Source of the DNA: Streptomyces sp. NBC_00490
GTDB lineage: Bacteria > Actinomycetota > Actinomycetes > Streptomycetales > Streptomycetaceae
DNA: 64,000 nucleotides
Assembly (NCBI RefSeq): GCF_036013645.1
Contig: NZ_CP107869.1
Location: forward strand, 1,798,001 to 1,862,000
Direction: 5' to 3'
Shown here: positions 53,620-62,550 of the stretch, in pieces
Layout: every line of letters starts with the position of its first letter
Numbering within the stretch: the stretch's first letter is position 1
Position numbers and translations under genes: made by a program
The notes under the pieces: model-generated
What the model was told of the DNA's origin: nothing
What the model saw: only the letters and a program-made list of their open reading frames with translations
Databases searched by the model: none

Positions 53620-55305
53620 GTGGAGCAACGCGCCCGCGAGGCATCCCCTCAGCCCGAACAGGTCCCGGACGGTCCGCCACACCCGGGTCCGGCAGCCGAA
53701 GCATCGGAAGGCGAACCACGGCAGGCCCAGCCGGCCTTGGACGGACACGCGAGCTGTCCGTCACAGCCGGGGCTGGCGTCCGAGGCGTCGGAAGGCGAAC
53801 CACGGCAGGCCTCCCCCGCCTCGGGCGCAAACGCACGCGGCCTGCCACAGACGGGTTCACCGCCCAAGGCGACACCAGCCAATCCACGACAGCCCCAGCC
53901 GACCCTGGACGAGCACGCGGGCGGCCCGTCACAACCGGGCCCGGCAGCCGAGGCACCGGAAGGCGGACCACGGCGGCCCTCTCCCGCCTCGCGTGGAAAC
54001 ACGCGCGACCTGCCGCAGACGGGTTCACCACCCAAGGCGACACCAGCCAATCCACGACAGCCCCAGCCGACCCTGGACGAGCACGCGGGCGGCCCGTCAC
54101 AACCGGGCCCGGCAGCCGAGGCACCGGAAGGCGGACCACGGCGGCCCTCTCCCGCCTCGCGTGGAAACACACGCGACCTGCCGCAGACAGGTTCACCACC
54201 CAAGGCGACACCAGCCAATCCACGACAGCCCCAGCCGACCCCGAACGAACACGCGGACGGCCCGTCACAACCGGGCCCGGCAGCCGAGGCACCGGAAGGC
54301 GAACCACAGCAGCCCTCTCCCGCCTCGGGCGCAAACACGCGCCGCCTGCCGCAGGCGGGTGCACCGCCCAATGTGTCGCCAAGCGATCCACGGCGGCCTC
54401 AGCCGGTCCTGGACGGACACGAGAGCGGTCCATCACGACCGGGTTCCCTCTCGCGGCCGTCTTCGGTCGCGGCCGGTCGCTGGCGCGGCGTACGGGATTC
54501 CGGACCCGCCCCGGACAGTCGCACCCTGGAGGCTCTGGGGCTGGCCGAGGCGCCGCGTGATCATCCGTTGCTCTATCCGGGGGCCTGGCCGGCCGACTCG
54601 GGGCTGTTGGACGGGGGCCGTCTCCTGCCCCTGGACCGGCTGCTGTACGAGGACCGCGTCCCCGTGCTCGCGGTCGGCTCCAACGCCAGTCCGGCCCAAC
54701 TGCGCCACAAGATGGCCGAGTACGGGATCACCTCCCCCATCCCGATGGTGCGGACCCGTGTCACGGGCATCGACGTCGGCGTCTCCGCGCATGTGAGCCT
54801 GCTGGGCTATGTGTCCGCCTCGCCGGTCGACGCACCCGCTGCCGTACGGGAGTTGTTCGTGACCTGGCTCGACGCGGAGCAGTTGGCGGTGGTCGACGCG
54901 AGCGAGGGGGTACCGCTGCCGAACGGCAACTACCAGCGCGTGTGGCTGCCCTCCCCCGAGGTCCGGACCGAGCTGGTGGACGGCACGCGGCTCCCGGGCG
55001 TGTACGTGTACGTCAATCGCCACGGCGTCCTCCACGACGGCACCGGCGTCCCCCGCGCCCACCCGGGCCAGCGGGCGCTGCTCACCGAACTCCTCGTCGG
55101 CTCCGCCCGGTTGAGGGAGCTGTTCGGGGTCACGCCCGAGGAGTTCTGCGCCCGGGCACGGGCCGACCGGGAACTGTGCCGGCAGGGCACGCGGCTGTTC
55201 AAGGAGGAGAAGCTGGTCACCTCGTCCGGCCTGGAGCGCCACGTGCGGGCTCAGCAGACGGGGAGTCCCGGCACCGGTTCGTCGTTGTCGCCGCCCTTGA
55301 TGTAG
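53620..55305 (+). CDS. Protein with N-terminal 56-residue repeats and a conserved GGCT-like C-terminal domain
   Basis: 561 residues from GTG 53620. Residues about 25-275 are Pro/Glu/Gln-rich repeats of 56 residues. The conserved part starts near residue 290 (RTLEALGLAEAPRDHPLLYPGAW), and VLAVGSNASPAQL near 350 resembles the opening glycine motif of gamma-glutamylcyclotransferase-like folds, though the catalytic Glu cannot be identified. The C-terminal domain is found alone in other actinobacteria, so the true start may lie near 54480 and the repeats could be untranslated. The frame stays open throughout because the repeat length is a multiple of three. Overlaps the convergent kinase gene by 55 bp. 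Confidence 0.6.
   Translation: MEQRAREASPQPEQVPDGPPHPGPAAEASEGEPRQAQPALDGHASCPSQPGLASEASEGEPRQASPASGANARGLPQTGSPPKATPANPRQPQPTLDEHAGGPSQPGPAAEAPEGGPRRPSPASRGNTRDLPQTGSPPKATPANPRQPQPTLDEHAGGPSQPGPAAEAPEGGPRRPSPASRGNTRDLPQTGSPPKATPANPRQPQPTPNEHADGPSQPGPAAEAPEGEPQQPSPASGANTRRLPQAGAPPNVSPSDPRRPQPVLDGHESGPSRPGSLSRPSSVAAGRWRGVRDSGPAPDSRTLEALGLAEAPRDHPLLYPGAWPADSGLLDGGRLLPLDRLLYEDRVPVLAVGSNASPAQLRHKMAEYGITSPIPMVRTRVTGIDVGVSAHVSLLGYVSASPVDAPAAVRELFVTWLDAEQLAVVDASEGVPLPNGNYQRVWLPSPEVRTELVDGTRLPGVYVYVNRHGVLHDGTGVPRAHPGQRALLTELLVGSARLRELFGVTPEEFCARARADRELCRQGTRLFKEEKLVTSSGLERHVRAQQTGSPGTGSSLSPPLM
53690..54440. repeat. 168-bp tandem repeat array
   Basis: The period is exactly 168 bp. Copies at 53871-54038 and 54039-54206 differ at only two positions; flanking copies are more diverged. 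It is an even multiple of 3, keeping several frames open. It is not a CRISPR: repeats are contiguous and lack spacers. Confidence 0.85.
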
Positions 55306-57038
55306 ACGTCGCTGACGTAGACGTTCGTGTTGCCGCTGTCGTCGTCGGTCCTGGCCCACCAGACGTTGGTCCACTCACCGTCTGTCTCGCGGCGGCCCAA
55401 ATTCTGCTGGCAGTAGAAGTAGTTGGTGCCCGCTTTGAGGATGCCGACCTCGGTGCCGGAGGCGGTGTAGGAGGCGGCGGTCTTCCAGACCGTGCAGTTG
55501 TACTTGCCGCCGCCGATGGAGGAGCAGGCCGGGGCGGGGGGCGTCGCGTCACCGCCGCCCGTCGCGCCGCCGTCGCCGCCCGAGGTCCCGCCGTCGCCGC
55601 CGCCCGAGGTCTTCGTCGGGGAGGGCGTGGCGGCCCGGCCCGTGGGGGTGCTCTCGGTCGTGCGGTCCGGTGTCCCGGTCGCCTTCGGGGTCCTCTCGGC
55701 CTCCTGCCCGGTGGGCTTGGGGTCGTCCGTGCGGACGGCACCGCCACGGCCGCTCGCCGAGGAGGTGACTCCGACGCCGGTGGCGGTCGCCGTGGGTCGC
55801 GCGCCGGTCGCCTTGTCGCCGCCGTTGTTCAGCAGGGCGACGGTGACGCCGGCCGATGCCAGAACGACGGTGACGGCCGCGGCGGAGAGAAGCACGCGGC
55901 CCCTGCGGCGGGAGGACCGAGCGGTGTCCACGGGTCCGGTGACGGCCGGGTCCGGCGGTCCCGCATGGCCGGGAGCACCGTAGCCCTGCGGGGCGGGGAC
56001 GCCCTGGCCGGGAGGGCCGAAGCCCTCCGAGCCCGGTCCACCCGTCGCGAAGCCCTGTCCCGCCGGAGCGAGGGGCATCACCGGCCCGAATCCCGGCGGC
56101 ACCGACGGCACTCCGCGCTCCGTCTGCGCCGACGTCGCCCCCGCCGTGCCCCGCAGGGTCGTCGTCGGTGCATCCGTGCCGCCCGCGTCCGCGACCGCCC
56201 GCAGCAGCTCCCGCGCCTCCTCCGCCTCCGGGCGGCCCTCGGGCCGCTTGTCCATCAGCCGCCGGAGCACGGGTCCGAGCGCTCCCGCGCGGGCGGGTTC
56301 CGGGAGCGGCTCGGTGACGATCGCGGTGAGGGTGGAGAAGGTGGATGTACGACGGAAGGGCGAGGAGCCCTCCACCGTGGCGTACAGCGTGGCGCCCAGG
56401 GCCCAGATGTCGGAGGCCGGGCCGGGGTCGGCGCCCTGGGCACGTTCGGGCGCCAGGTAGTCGAGGGAGCCGACGAGTTCGCCGCTGTGGGTGAGGTGGG
56501 TGGCGGAGCCGTCGCCCGGGTCCTCCATCGTCGCGATGCCGAAGTCGGTGAGGACGACGCGCCCCGACCGGTCGAGCAGGATGTTGCCGGGCTTCACGTC
56601 CCGGTGCAGGACGCCGACGCGGTGGGCGGCCGCCAGCGCGTCCATGACCTCGGCGCCGATCTTGGCCGCCTCGGCCGGATCGAGGGTGCCGCGCTCGCGC
56701 AGGACGTCGTCCAGGGAGGGTCCGTCCACCAGCTCCATGACGATCAGCGGGCGGCCGTCGACCTCGGTCACGTCGTGGACGGCGACGACACCGGGATGCC
56801 GCACCCGGGCGGCGGCGCGGGCCTCGCGCTGCATCCGCAGCCGCAGGCCGGCGAGCTCGGGGCCCTCGGAGTCGTTGTAGGTGCGCAGTTCCTTGACGGC
56901 GACCTCACGGCCGAGGACCTCGTCGACGGCCCGCCAGACCACGCCCATGCCGCCCCGGCCGAGCTGCGCCACGACGCGATAGCGCCCGGCCAGCACTCGG
57001 CCGGTCTCGTCCGTCCGTCCGTTCTCCCCCGATGACAC
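55251..57038 (-). CDS. Ser/Thr protein kinase, membrane-anchored
   Basis: 595 residues from GTG 57038. N-terminal Hanks-type kinase about 19-275: Gly loop GRGGMG, catalytic loop HRDVKPGN, DFG in LTDFGIA, and PE-type APERAQG. A Pro/Gly-rich juxtamembrane stretch follows, then one membrane helix (about 370-392, VLLSAAAVTVVLASAGVTVALL) and an outside Thr/Pro-rich stalk. The C-terminal domain (about 490-595; CSSIGGGKYNCTVWK, FYCQQNLG, NVWWARTDD) may be an SH3-like sensor with Cys pairs. The N-terminus is inside the cell. Overlaps the C-terminus of the repeat gene. Confidence 0.9.
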   Translation of the reverse strand: MSSGENGRTDETGRVLAGRYRVVAQLGRGGMGVVWRAVDEVLGREVAVKELRTYNDSEGPELAGLRLRMQREARAAARVRHPGVVAVHDVTEVDGRPLIVMELVDGPSLDDVLRERGTLDPAEAAKIGAEVMDALAAAHRVGVLHRDVKPGNILLDRSGRVVLTDFGIATMEDPGDGSATHLTHSGELVGSLDYLAPERAQGADPGPASDIWALGATLYATVEGSSPFRRTSTFSTLTAIVTEPLPEPARAGALGPVLRRLMDKRPEGRPEAEEARELLRAVADAGGTDAPTTTLRGTAGATSAQTERGVPSVPPGFGPVMPLAPAGQGFATGGPGSEGFGPPGQGVPAPQGYGAPGHAGPPDPAVTGPVDTARSSRRRGRVLLSAAAVTVVLASAGVTVALLNNGGDKATGARPTATATGVGVTSSASGRGGAVRTDDPKPTGQEAERTPKATGTPDRTTESTPTGRAATPSPTKTSGGGDGGTSGGDGGATGGGDATPPAPACSSIGGGKYNCTVWKTAASYTASGTEVGILKAGTNYFYCQQNLGRRETDGEWTNVWWARTDDDSGNTNVYVSDVYIKGGDNDEPVPGLPVC

Positions 57039-57116
57039 CGCTGCCCCGTTCCTGTGACCCGTCCGTGCGTGTCGCCCAGACTAATCCGTCACTCACGGCT
57101 CCTCGGGCGCCGCCCG

Positions 57117-57368
57117 TCACTCGTAGGCGGTCGCCGCCCGCAACGCCCGGGCCAGGAAGGTCCAGTCGCCCCCGGCGGGGAGGTCCTCGCCGACGTTTTG
57201 GTACCAGCCCGGCGCGGAGTCGATCCACGCCGAGAGCGCCTCCAGGAAGGTGTCGAGGGTGCGGTTCTCCCACTCGTCACCGCGCCGGAGGCACTCCTCG
57301 TGCAGTGCGCGGACGAACGCGGCCAGTTCCTCGCGGGTGCGTATCTCGTCATCGGGTGCGAGCGCCAT
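57117..57368 (-). CDS. DUF7660-family protein
   Basis: 83 residues from ATG 57368. The sequence EELAAFVRALHEECLRRGDEWENRTLDTFLEAL is typical of the DUF7660 family (pattern of the REEL..F...L and W.N.TL..FLEAL elements). Small, soluble, function unknown. It lies 18 bp downstream of the aldolase gene stop on the same strand, so probably co-transcribed with it. Confidence 0.7.
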   Translation of the reverse strand: MALAPDDEIRTREELAAFVRALHEECLRRGDEWENRTLDTFLEALSAWIDSAPGWYQNVGEDLPAGGDWTFLARALRAATAYE

Positions 57369-57386
57369 GGCCGCAATCTACGGTCC

Positions 57387-58682
57387 CTACTGGCCGGAGA
57401 TCGTCAGGTCCCCGCGCCGGGGTGCCGCGAAGCGCTCCAGGTCGGTCCTGGTCAGGCCGGTCAGGCGGGCGACCTCGGCGATGTCGAGGGCGCCGCAGTC
57501 CAGGCCGCGCAGCAGATAGCCGCCGAGGGCCTTGGCGGTGGCGGGCTCGTCCATGACGTCGCCGCCGGTGTGGTTGGCGTAGCGGGCGAGACGGGCGGCG
57601 GCCTGCTCGAAGCCCTCGCGGTAGAAGGCGAAGACGGCGGCGTACCGGGTCGGGATGTGGCCGGGGTGCATGTCCCAGCCCTGGTAGTAGGCGCGCGACA
57701 GGGCGCGGCGGGTGAGGCCGTAGTGCAGGCGCCAGGCGTCGTGGACCTTCGCGGTCGGGCCGACCGGCAGGACGTTCGTGGAGCCGTCGCAGACGCGTAC
57801 GCCGGTGCCCGCGGCCGCGACCTGCATGATCGCCTTGGCATGGTCGGCGGCCGGGTGGTCGCTGGCCTGGTAGGCGGCGGAGACGCCGAGGCAGGCGCTG
57901 TAGTCGAAGGTGCCGTAGTGCAGACCGGTGGCGCGGCCCTCGGCGGCCTGGATCATCCGGGCGACCGTGGCGGTGCCGTCGGTGGCGAGGATGGACTGGC
58001 TGGTCTCGATCTGGATCTCGAAGCCGATCCGGCCGGGCTCGAGGCCGCGCGCCTTCTCGAACTCCTCGATGAGGCGCACCATGGCGGTGACCTGCTCGGC
58101 GTAGGTCACCTTCGGCAGCGTGAGGACGAGCCCCTCGGGCAGACCGCCGGCTTCCATCAGGCCGGTGAGGAAGATGTCCAGGGTGCGGATGCCGCGGTCG
58201 CGTACCGCCGTCTCCATGCACTTCATGCGGATGCCCATGTACGGGGCCGCGGTGCCGTTGCGGTACGCCTCGGCGATCAGGCGGGCGGCACGGGCCGCGT
58301 CCTGGTCCTCGTCCTTGCCCTGGTAGCCGTCCTCGAAGTCCACCCGCAGGTCCTCGATGGGCTCGCGCTCCAGCTTGGCGCGCACCCGGGAGTACACCGG
58401 CTCGGCGAGCTCCTCGGACAGGCCCAGTACGGCGGCGAAGGACGCCGCGTCCGGGGCGTGTTCGTCGAGGGCGGCGAGGGCTTGGTCGCCCCAGGAGCGC
58501 AGGGTGTCGGCGGCGAAGGCGTCGCCTGGGACGTAGACGGTGTGGACGGGCTGACGGGTGCCGGGGTCACCGGGGTAGCGGCGCTCCAGCTCGGCGTCGA
58601 CCGGCGCGAGGGAGGCGCTGATCTCCTCGCTGACGGCACCCGCGAGGCTCGTCGCCACCTGCTCCTGCTGGCCCTGACCCAT
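57387..58682 (-). CDS. DUF6986-family HpcH/HpaI aldolase or citrate-lyase-like enzyme
   Basis: 431 residues from ATG 58682 with AGGAGGG 6 nt upstream. The HpcH/HpaI TIM barrel is seen in DLRVDFEDGYQGK, MGIRMKCMET, LVLTLPKVTYAEQV, FEIQIETSQSI and GLHYGTFDY. The family resembles malyl-CoA lyase or malate synthase-like enzymes with 2-keto-acid and CoA-ester substrates. Its substrate is unknown. An inverted repeat lies 22-46 bp upstream. Confidence 0.83.
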   Translation of the reverse strand: MGQGQQEQVATSLAGAVSEEISASLAPVDAELERRYPGDPGTRQPVHTVYVPGDAFAADTLRSWGDQALAALDEHAPDAASFAAVLGLSEELAEPVYSRVRAKLEREPIEDLRVDFEDGYQGKDEDQDAARAARLIAEAYRNGTAAPYMGIRMKCMETAVRDRGIRTLDIFLTGLMEAGGLPEGLVLTLPKVTYAEQVTAMVRLIEEFEKARGLEPGRIGFEIQIETSQSILATDGTATVARMIQAAEGRATGLHYGTFDYSACLGVSAAYQASDHPAADHAKAIMQVAAAGTGVRVCDGSTNVLPVGPTAKVHDAWRLHYGLTRRALSRAYYQGWDMHPGHIPTRYAAVFAFYREGFEQAAARLARYANHTGGDVMDEPATAKALGGYLLRGLDCGALDIAEVARLTGLTRTDLERFAAPRRGDLTISGQ

Positions 58683-58704
58683 GCCATACCCTCCTGTTTT
58701 CCGC

Positions 58705-58728
58705 TCTACGGAATCAACAATCCGTAGA
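58705..58728. promoter_or_regulatory. Inverted repeat upstream of the DUF6986 gene
   Basis: TCTACGGA (58705-58712) and TCCGTAGA (58721-58728) form a perfect 8-bp inverted repeat with an 8-nt spacer, placed directly upstream of the ribosome-binding site of the aldolase gene. It fits an IclR- or GntR-type operator. Confidence 0.5.
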
Positions 58729-58855
58729 ACGAAGTTATCCGTGGAGTTCCTGCCGGTCAACACCCGTCCGCAGCATGAGTCACCCCCGTCATTCCAGACG
58801 CCCTCTTTCGCACTCGGGTCCGGGCATTCATCCTGACCCGTCGGGAGGGGATTAC

Positions 58856-59749
58856 ATGTCGCACACCAACAGGATGACGCGCCGCATGGGTCTGAGAACC
58901 GTGGTGGCCGCGGCGGTCGCCGTGCCGCTGATGGCCTCGATGCCCGCCTCCGTCGCCAGGTCGGGCAACCGCCGGATGGAGGTCATGTCGTTCAATCTGC
59001 GCTTCGCGAGCACCTCCGAGCCCCACAGCTGGGCCGCCCGCCGCCCGGTGATGCGCGAGCTGTTGCGCCGCGAGTCCCCCACGCTCATCGGCACCCAGGA
59101 GGGTCTCTACCAGCAACTGCGGGACATTCACACCGACCTCGGCCCGCACTACGACTGGATCGGCACCGGCCGCGAGGGCGGCAGCCACGACGAGTCCACG
59201 GCGATCTTCTACGACACCCGCCGACTGTCCCCTGTCGAGCACGACACCTACTGGCTCTCCGACACCCCCAGGACCATCGGCTCGAACACCTGGGGAGCCG
59301 CCCTCCCCCGGATCGTCACCTGGGTCCGCTTCCGTGAACGCGCCCGTGGCGGGCGCCAGTTCCACGTCCTCAACACCCACTTCGACCATGTGAGCCAGTA
59401 CGCGCGTGAGCGTTCCGCGTCGTTCGTCGCCGAGCGGATCGCGGAACTCGCCCGCTCCTCCCCGGTCGTCGTGACCGGCGACTTCAACGCGGCGGCCGGG
59501 AACAACCAGGCCTACGACACGCTCCTGGCCGCCGGGCTCGTCGACACCTGGGACGCCGCGGCCGAGCGCGGTGAGCTGTACGCGACCTTCCACGGCTACA
59601 AGCCGCTCACTCCGGGCGGCGAGCGGATCGACTGGATCCTCGCGACGTCCGGCGCCACCGTCCACCGCGCCTGGATCAACACCTTCGCGCGAGGCGGGCA
59701 GTTCCCGAGCGATCATCTGCCGGTGCAGGCCTCGCTCACCCTGGCATGA
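58856..59749 (+). CDS. Secreted endonuclease/exonuclease/phosphatase-family protein
   Basis: 297 residues from ATG 58856 with GGGAGGGG 5 nt upstream. An N-terminal export signal with twin arginine (TRRMGLRTVVAAAV) and a cleavage region after MPASVA (about residue 34). The catalytic fold is clear: EVMSFNLRF, GTQEGLYQQL, DESTAIFYD, NTHFDHVS, TGDFNAAAG and DHLPVQ. Metal-dependent phosphodiesterase or phosphatase acting outside the membrane; the substrate may be a nucleic acid, sphingolipid or inositol phosphate. A hairpin follows at once. Confidence 0.88.
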   Translation: MSHTNRMTRRMGLRTVVAAAVAVPLMASMPASVARSGNRRMEVMSFNLRFASTSEPHSWAARRPVMRELLRRESPTLIGTQEGLYQQLRDIHTDLGPHYDWIGTGREGGSHDESTAIFYDTRRLSPVEHDTYWLSDTPRTIGSNTWGAALPRIVTWVRFRERARGGRQFHVLNTHFDHVSQYARERSASFVAERIAELARSSPVVVTGDFNAAAGNNQAYDTLLAAGLVDTWDAAAERGELYATFHGYKPLTPGGERIDWILATSGATVHRAWINTFARGGQFPSDHLPVQASLTLA

Positions 59750-59752
59750 GAG

Positions 59753-59794
59753 GAGGCCCCCGCGGCCCGCTCGGAGAGCGGTCACGGGGGCCTC
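59753..59794. terminator. Hairpin terminator between phosphatase-like and EtfA genes
   Basis: GAGGCCCCCG (59753-59762) pairs with CGGGGGCCTC (59785-59794); an inner GCGG/CCGC element adds more pairing. It begins 4 bp after one stop and ends 18 bp before the next (convergent) stop, so it serves both. Confidence 0.8.
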
Positions 59795-59811
59795 GTCACG
59801 CCTGAGTGCGA

Positions 59812-60774
59812 TCAGCCCTTGCGGGTGTTGATCTCCTCGGTGAGGGCGGGGACGACGTCGAAGAGGTCGCCGACGACGCCGTAGTCGACGAGGTCGAAGA
59901 TCGGGGCCTCGGCGTCCTTGTTGATCGCCACGATCGTCTTGGAGGTCTGCATACCGGCCCGGTGCTGGATCGCGCCGGAGATACCGGAGGCGATGTACAG
60001 CTGCGGGGAGACACTCTTGCCGGTCTGGCCGACCTGGTTGGTGTGCGGGTACCAGCCCGCGTCCACCGCGGCACGCGAGGCGCCCACGGCCGCGCCGAGG
60101 GAGTCGGCCAGGGACTCGATCAGCGCGAAGTTCTCCGCGCCGTTGACCCCGCGGCCGCCGGAGACCACGATCGCGGCCTCGGTCAGCTCCGGACGCCCGG
60201 TCGACTCGCGCGGGGTGCGCGCGGTGACCTTGGTGCCGGTGGCCAGCGCGCCGAAGGACACCGACAGCGCCTCGACGGTGCCGGCGGCCGGGGCGGCCTC
60301 CACGGCGGCGGAGTTCGGCTTGACGGTGATGACCGGGGTGCCCTTGGCGACGCGGGTCTTGGTGGAGAAGGACGCGGCGAACACCGACTGGGTGGCGACC
60401 GGGCCCTCGTCACCGGCTTCCAGGTCGACGGCGTCGGTGATGATGCCGGAGCCGATCCGCAGCGCGAGACGGGCGGCGATCTCCTTGCCCTCCGCGGACG
60501 ACGGCACCAGTACGGCGGCCGGGGAGACGGCCTCGTACGCGGCCTGGAGGGCGTCCACCTTCGGGACGACCAGGTAGTCGGCGTACTCGGCGGCCTCGTG
60601 GGTGAGGACCTTGACGGCGCCGTGCTCGGCGAGCGCGGCGGCGGTGTCGGCGGCGCCGGCACCCAGCGCGACGGCGACCGGCTCGCCGATACGGCGGGCG
60701 AGCGTCAGCAGCTCCAGGGTGGGCTTGCGGACGGCGCCGTCCACGTGATCGACGTAGACGAGAACTTCAGCCAT
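59812..60774 (-). CDS. etfA: Electron transfer flavoprotein alpha subunit
   Basis: 320 residues with AGGAGAG before the ATG. N-terminal half is the ETF adenine-nucleotide-alpha-hydrolase-like domain; the C-terminal FAD domain has GRGVNGAENF, DAGWYPHTNQVGQTGKSV and SPQLYIASGISGAIQHRAGM. With the beta subunit it passes electrons from acyl-CoA dehydrogenases to the respiratory chain. The beta-subunit gene is immediately upstream, 55 bp away, same strand. Confidence 0.95.
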   Translation of the reverse strand: MAEVLVYVDHVDGAVRKPTLELLTLARRIGEPVAVALGAGAADTAAALAEHGAVKVLTHEAAEYADYLVVPKVDALQAAYEAVSPAAVLVPSSAEGKEIAARLALRIGSGIITDAVDLEAGDEGPVATQSVFAASFSTKTRVAKGTPVITVKPNSAAVEAAPAAGTVEALSVSFGALATGTKVTARTPRESTGRPELTEAAIVVSGGRGVNGAENFALIESLADSLGAAVGASRAAVDAGWYPHTNQVGQTGKSVSPQLYIASGISGAIQHRAGMQTSKTIVAINKDAEAPIFDLVDYGVVGDLFDVVPALTEEINTRKG

Positions 60775-60829
60775 GGGAATGCTCTCCTGCGAATTGCGAA
60801 GTCTTCAGGGGCGGTAAGGGGGGTGAGCC

Positions 60830-61618
60830 TTAGATGAACTTCTGGCCCGCGAGGTACTCGGCGAGCTGCTTGCCGCCCTCGCCCTCGTCCTTGACGATCG
60901 TGCCCGCGGTACGCGCCGGGCGCTGCGCCGCGGAGTCGACCTTGGTCCAGGCGCCCTCGAGACCGACCTCTTCGGCCTCGATGTCGAGGTCGGACAGGTC
61001 CCAGGACTGAACCGGCTTCTTCTTGGCGGCCATGATGCCCTTGAAGGACGGGTAACGCGCCTCGCCCGACTGGTCGGTGACCGACACGACCGCCGGCAGC
61101 GACGCCTCCAGCTGCTCGGTGGCGGAGTCACCGTCACGGCGGCCCTTCACGATCCCGTCCTCGACGGAGACCTCGGACAGCAGCGTGACCTGCGGGACAC
61201 CGAGTCGCTCGGCGACCAGCGCCGGGACGACTCCCATGGTGCCGTCGGTGGAGGCCATACCGGAGATCACCAGGTCGTAGCCGGCCTTCTCGATCGCCTT
61301 GGCCAGCACCAGCGAGGTGCCGATCGCGTCGGTGCCGTGCAGGTCGTCGTCCTCGATGTGGACGGCCTTGTCGGCGCCCATGGACAGCGCCTTGCGCAGC
61401 GCGTCCTTGGCGTCCTCCGGACCGACCGTCAGGACGGTGACCTCGACGTCGTCGTCGGAGTTCTCCGAGATCTGCAGCGCCTGCTCGACCGCGTACTCGT
61501 CCAGCTCGGAGAGCAGACCGTCCACGTCGTCACGGTCGACGGTCAGGTCATCGGCGAAGTGCCGGTCGCCGGTGGCGTCGGGCACGTACTTCACGGTGAC
61601 AACGATCCTCAAGCTCAC
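60830..61618 (-). CDS. etfB: Electron transfer flavoprotein beta subunit
   Basis: 262 residues from a GTG with GGAGAG 6 nt upstream. ETF-beta signature: VTVKYVPDA, EQALQISE, VLTVGPEDAKDALRKALSMGADKA and MAAKKKPV near the end. It binds AMP and forms the heterodimer with EtfA. First gene of the pair; a dyad at 61652-61673 overlaps its probable -10 (TATGCT at 61670-61675 on the minus strand). Confidence 0.95.
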   Translation of the reverse strand: MSLRIVVTVKYVPDATGDRHFADDLTVDRDDVDGLLSELDEYAVEQALQISENSDDDVEVTVLTVGPEDAKDALRKALSMGADKAVHIEDDDLHGTDAIGTSLVLAKAIEKAGYDLVISGMASTDGTMGVVPALVAERLGVPQVTLLSEVSVEDGIVKGRRDGDSATEQLEASLPAVVSVTDQSGEARYPSFKGIMAAKKKPVQSWDLSDLDIEAEEVGLEGAWTKVDSAAQRPARTAGTIVKDEGEGGKQLAEYLAGQKFI

Positions 61619-61651
61619 GCCGGCTCTCCTACTGCTGCGTCGACATTTCTC

Positions 61652-61673
61652 TGCTGCCTACTTGCAGGCAGCA
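61652..61673. promoter_or_regulatory. Operator-like inverted repeat upstream of etfB
   Basis: TGCTGCCT (61652-61659) and AGGCAGCA (61666-61673) form a perfect 8-bp inverted repeat with a 6-nt spacer. It overlaps the TATGCT hexamer on the minus strand, so a bound repressor would block etfB. A further dyad TACTCGTCAGTA lies at 61730-61741. Confidence 0.5.
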
Positions 61674-61832
61674 TAGGCGCCCCAAGCGGCCGATCCCGTT
61701 CGGGGCGACCCGCGCTCCGAACGAAATATTACTCGTCAGTACACCCAGTTCGTTCCCGCTAAGCAAGCGCTTTGAACTGTGACCTTCGCAACGCAGCGTA
61801 ATCGGAACTCGACCGCTTCGCAGAAGTGGGCG

Positions 61833-62342
61833 TCAGTCGCGCAGCCCGCCGAACCGGCCCTGGTGGTAGACGAGCGGACGGCCGGCACCGGCCGGATCGC
61901 CGAGAAGCACCTCGGCCAGGACGATGCGATGGTCCCCGGCGGGCACCCGCGCGACGACCCGGCACACCAGCCAGGCCAGCACGTCGTCGAGGACGGGAAC
62001 GCCTTCGGGACCCTCCCGCCAGGCGGTCGGCGCGCCGAAGCGGTCGGCGCCGCTGCGGGCGAAGGTGGCGGCCAGCTCCTGCTGGTGCTCGCCGAGTATG
62101 TGCACGCCGACATGGTCGGCCTCGGATATCGCCGGCCAGCTGGAGGCGCCGACACCGATCCCGAAGGAGAGCAGCGGGGGCTCGACGGAGACCGAGGTGA
62201 GGGAGGTGGCGGTGAAGCCGACCGGGCCTGCCTCACCACCGGCGGTGATCACGGCGACCCCCGCCGCGTGCCGCCGGAAGACGGAGCGCAGGAGGTCGGC
62301 GGAGGCGAGCTGAGGGGTACGGAGTTCCGGCGAGGCCGTCAT
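61833..62342 (-). CDS. Flavin reductase-family protein
   Basis: 169 residues from ATG 62342, GAAGGA 7 nt upstream. Split-barrel FMN-binding fold typical of flavin reductases: FRRHAAGVAVITAGGEAGPVGFTATSLTSVSVEPPLLSFG and EHQQELAATFA (stretches within 22-105). It gives reduced flavin to two-component monooxygenases or halogenases with NAD(P)H. It could in principle serve the halogenase at 1429 or the DUF6986/ETF pathway, but no partner is adjacent. Confidence 0.88.
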   Translation of the reverse strand: MTASPELRTPQLASADLLRSVFRRHAAGVAVITAGGEAGPVGFTATSLTSVSVEPPLLSFGIGVGASSWPAISEADHVGVHILGEHQQELAATFARSGADRFGAPTAWREGPEGVPVLDDVLAWLVCRVVARVPAGDHRIVLAEVLLGDPAGAGRPLVYHQGRFGGLRD

Positions 62343-62550
62343 CGAGTGATCCTTCGGCAAGGAGGGGCGAGAGGGTCCGTGGGTGCTCAACAACCCGGAC
62401 AGCGCGCGCTCGCCGTGCGGGCGAGGTCGACGTGGACCCGCCCGAAGAGAAGGAGTTCCGAAGGCATACGGTCAGGCTGACGATAGGTGGTGCGCACAGT
62501 CAAGTACGTCCCGGCATATGGGAGATGCCTCACCGTCCGCGTGAGCCGGG

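Noticed and set aside
53207..54436. Minus-strand frames across the 168-bp repeats
   Set aside because: Repeat length divisible by three keeps several frames open; no family or ribosome-binding site supports the minus frames.
53690..54440. CRISPR-like array
   Set aside because: Units are 168 bp and contiguous with no unique spacers, and no cas gene is present.
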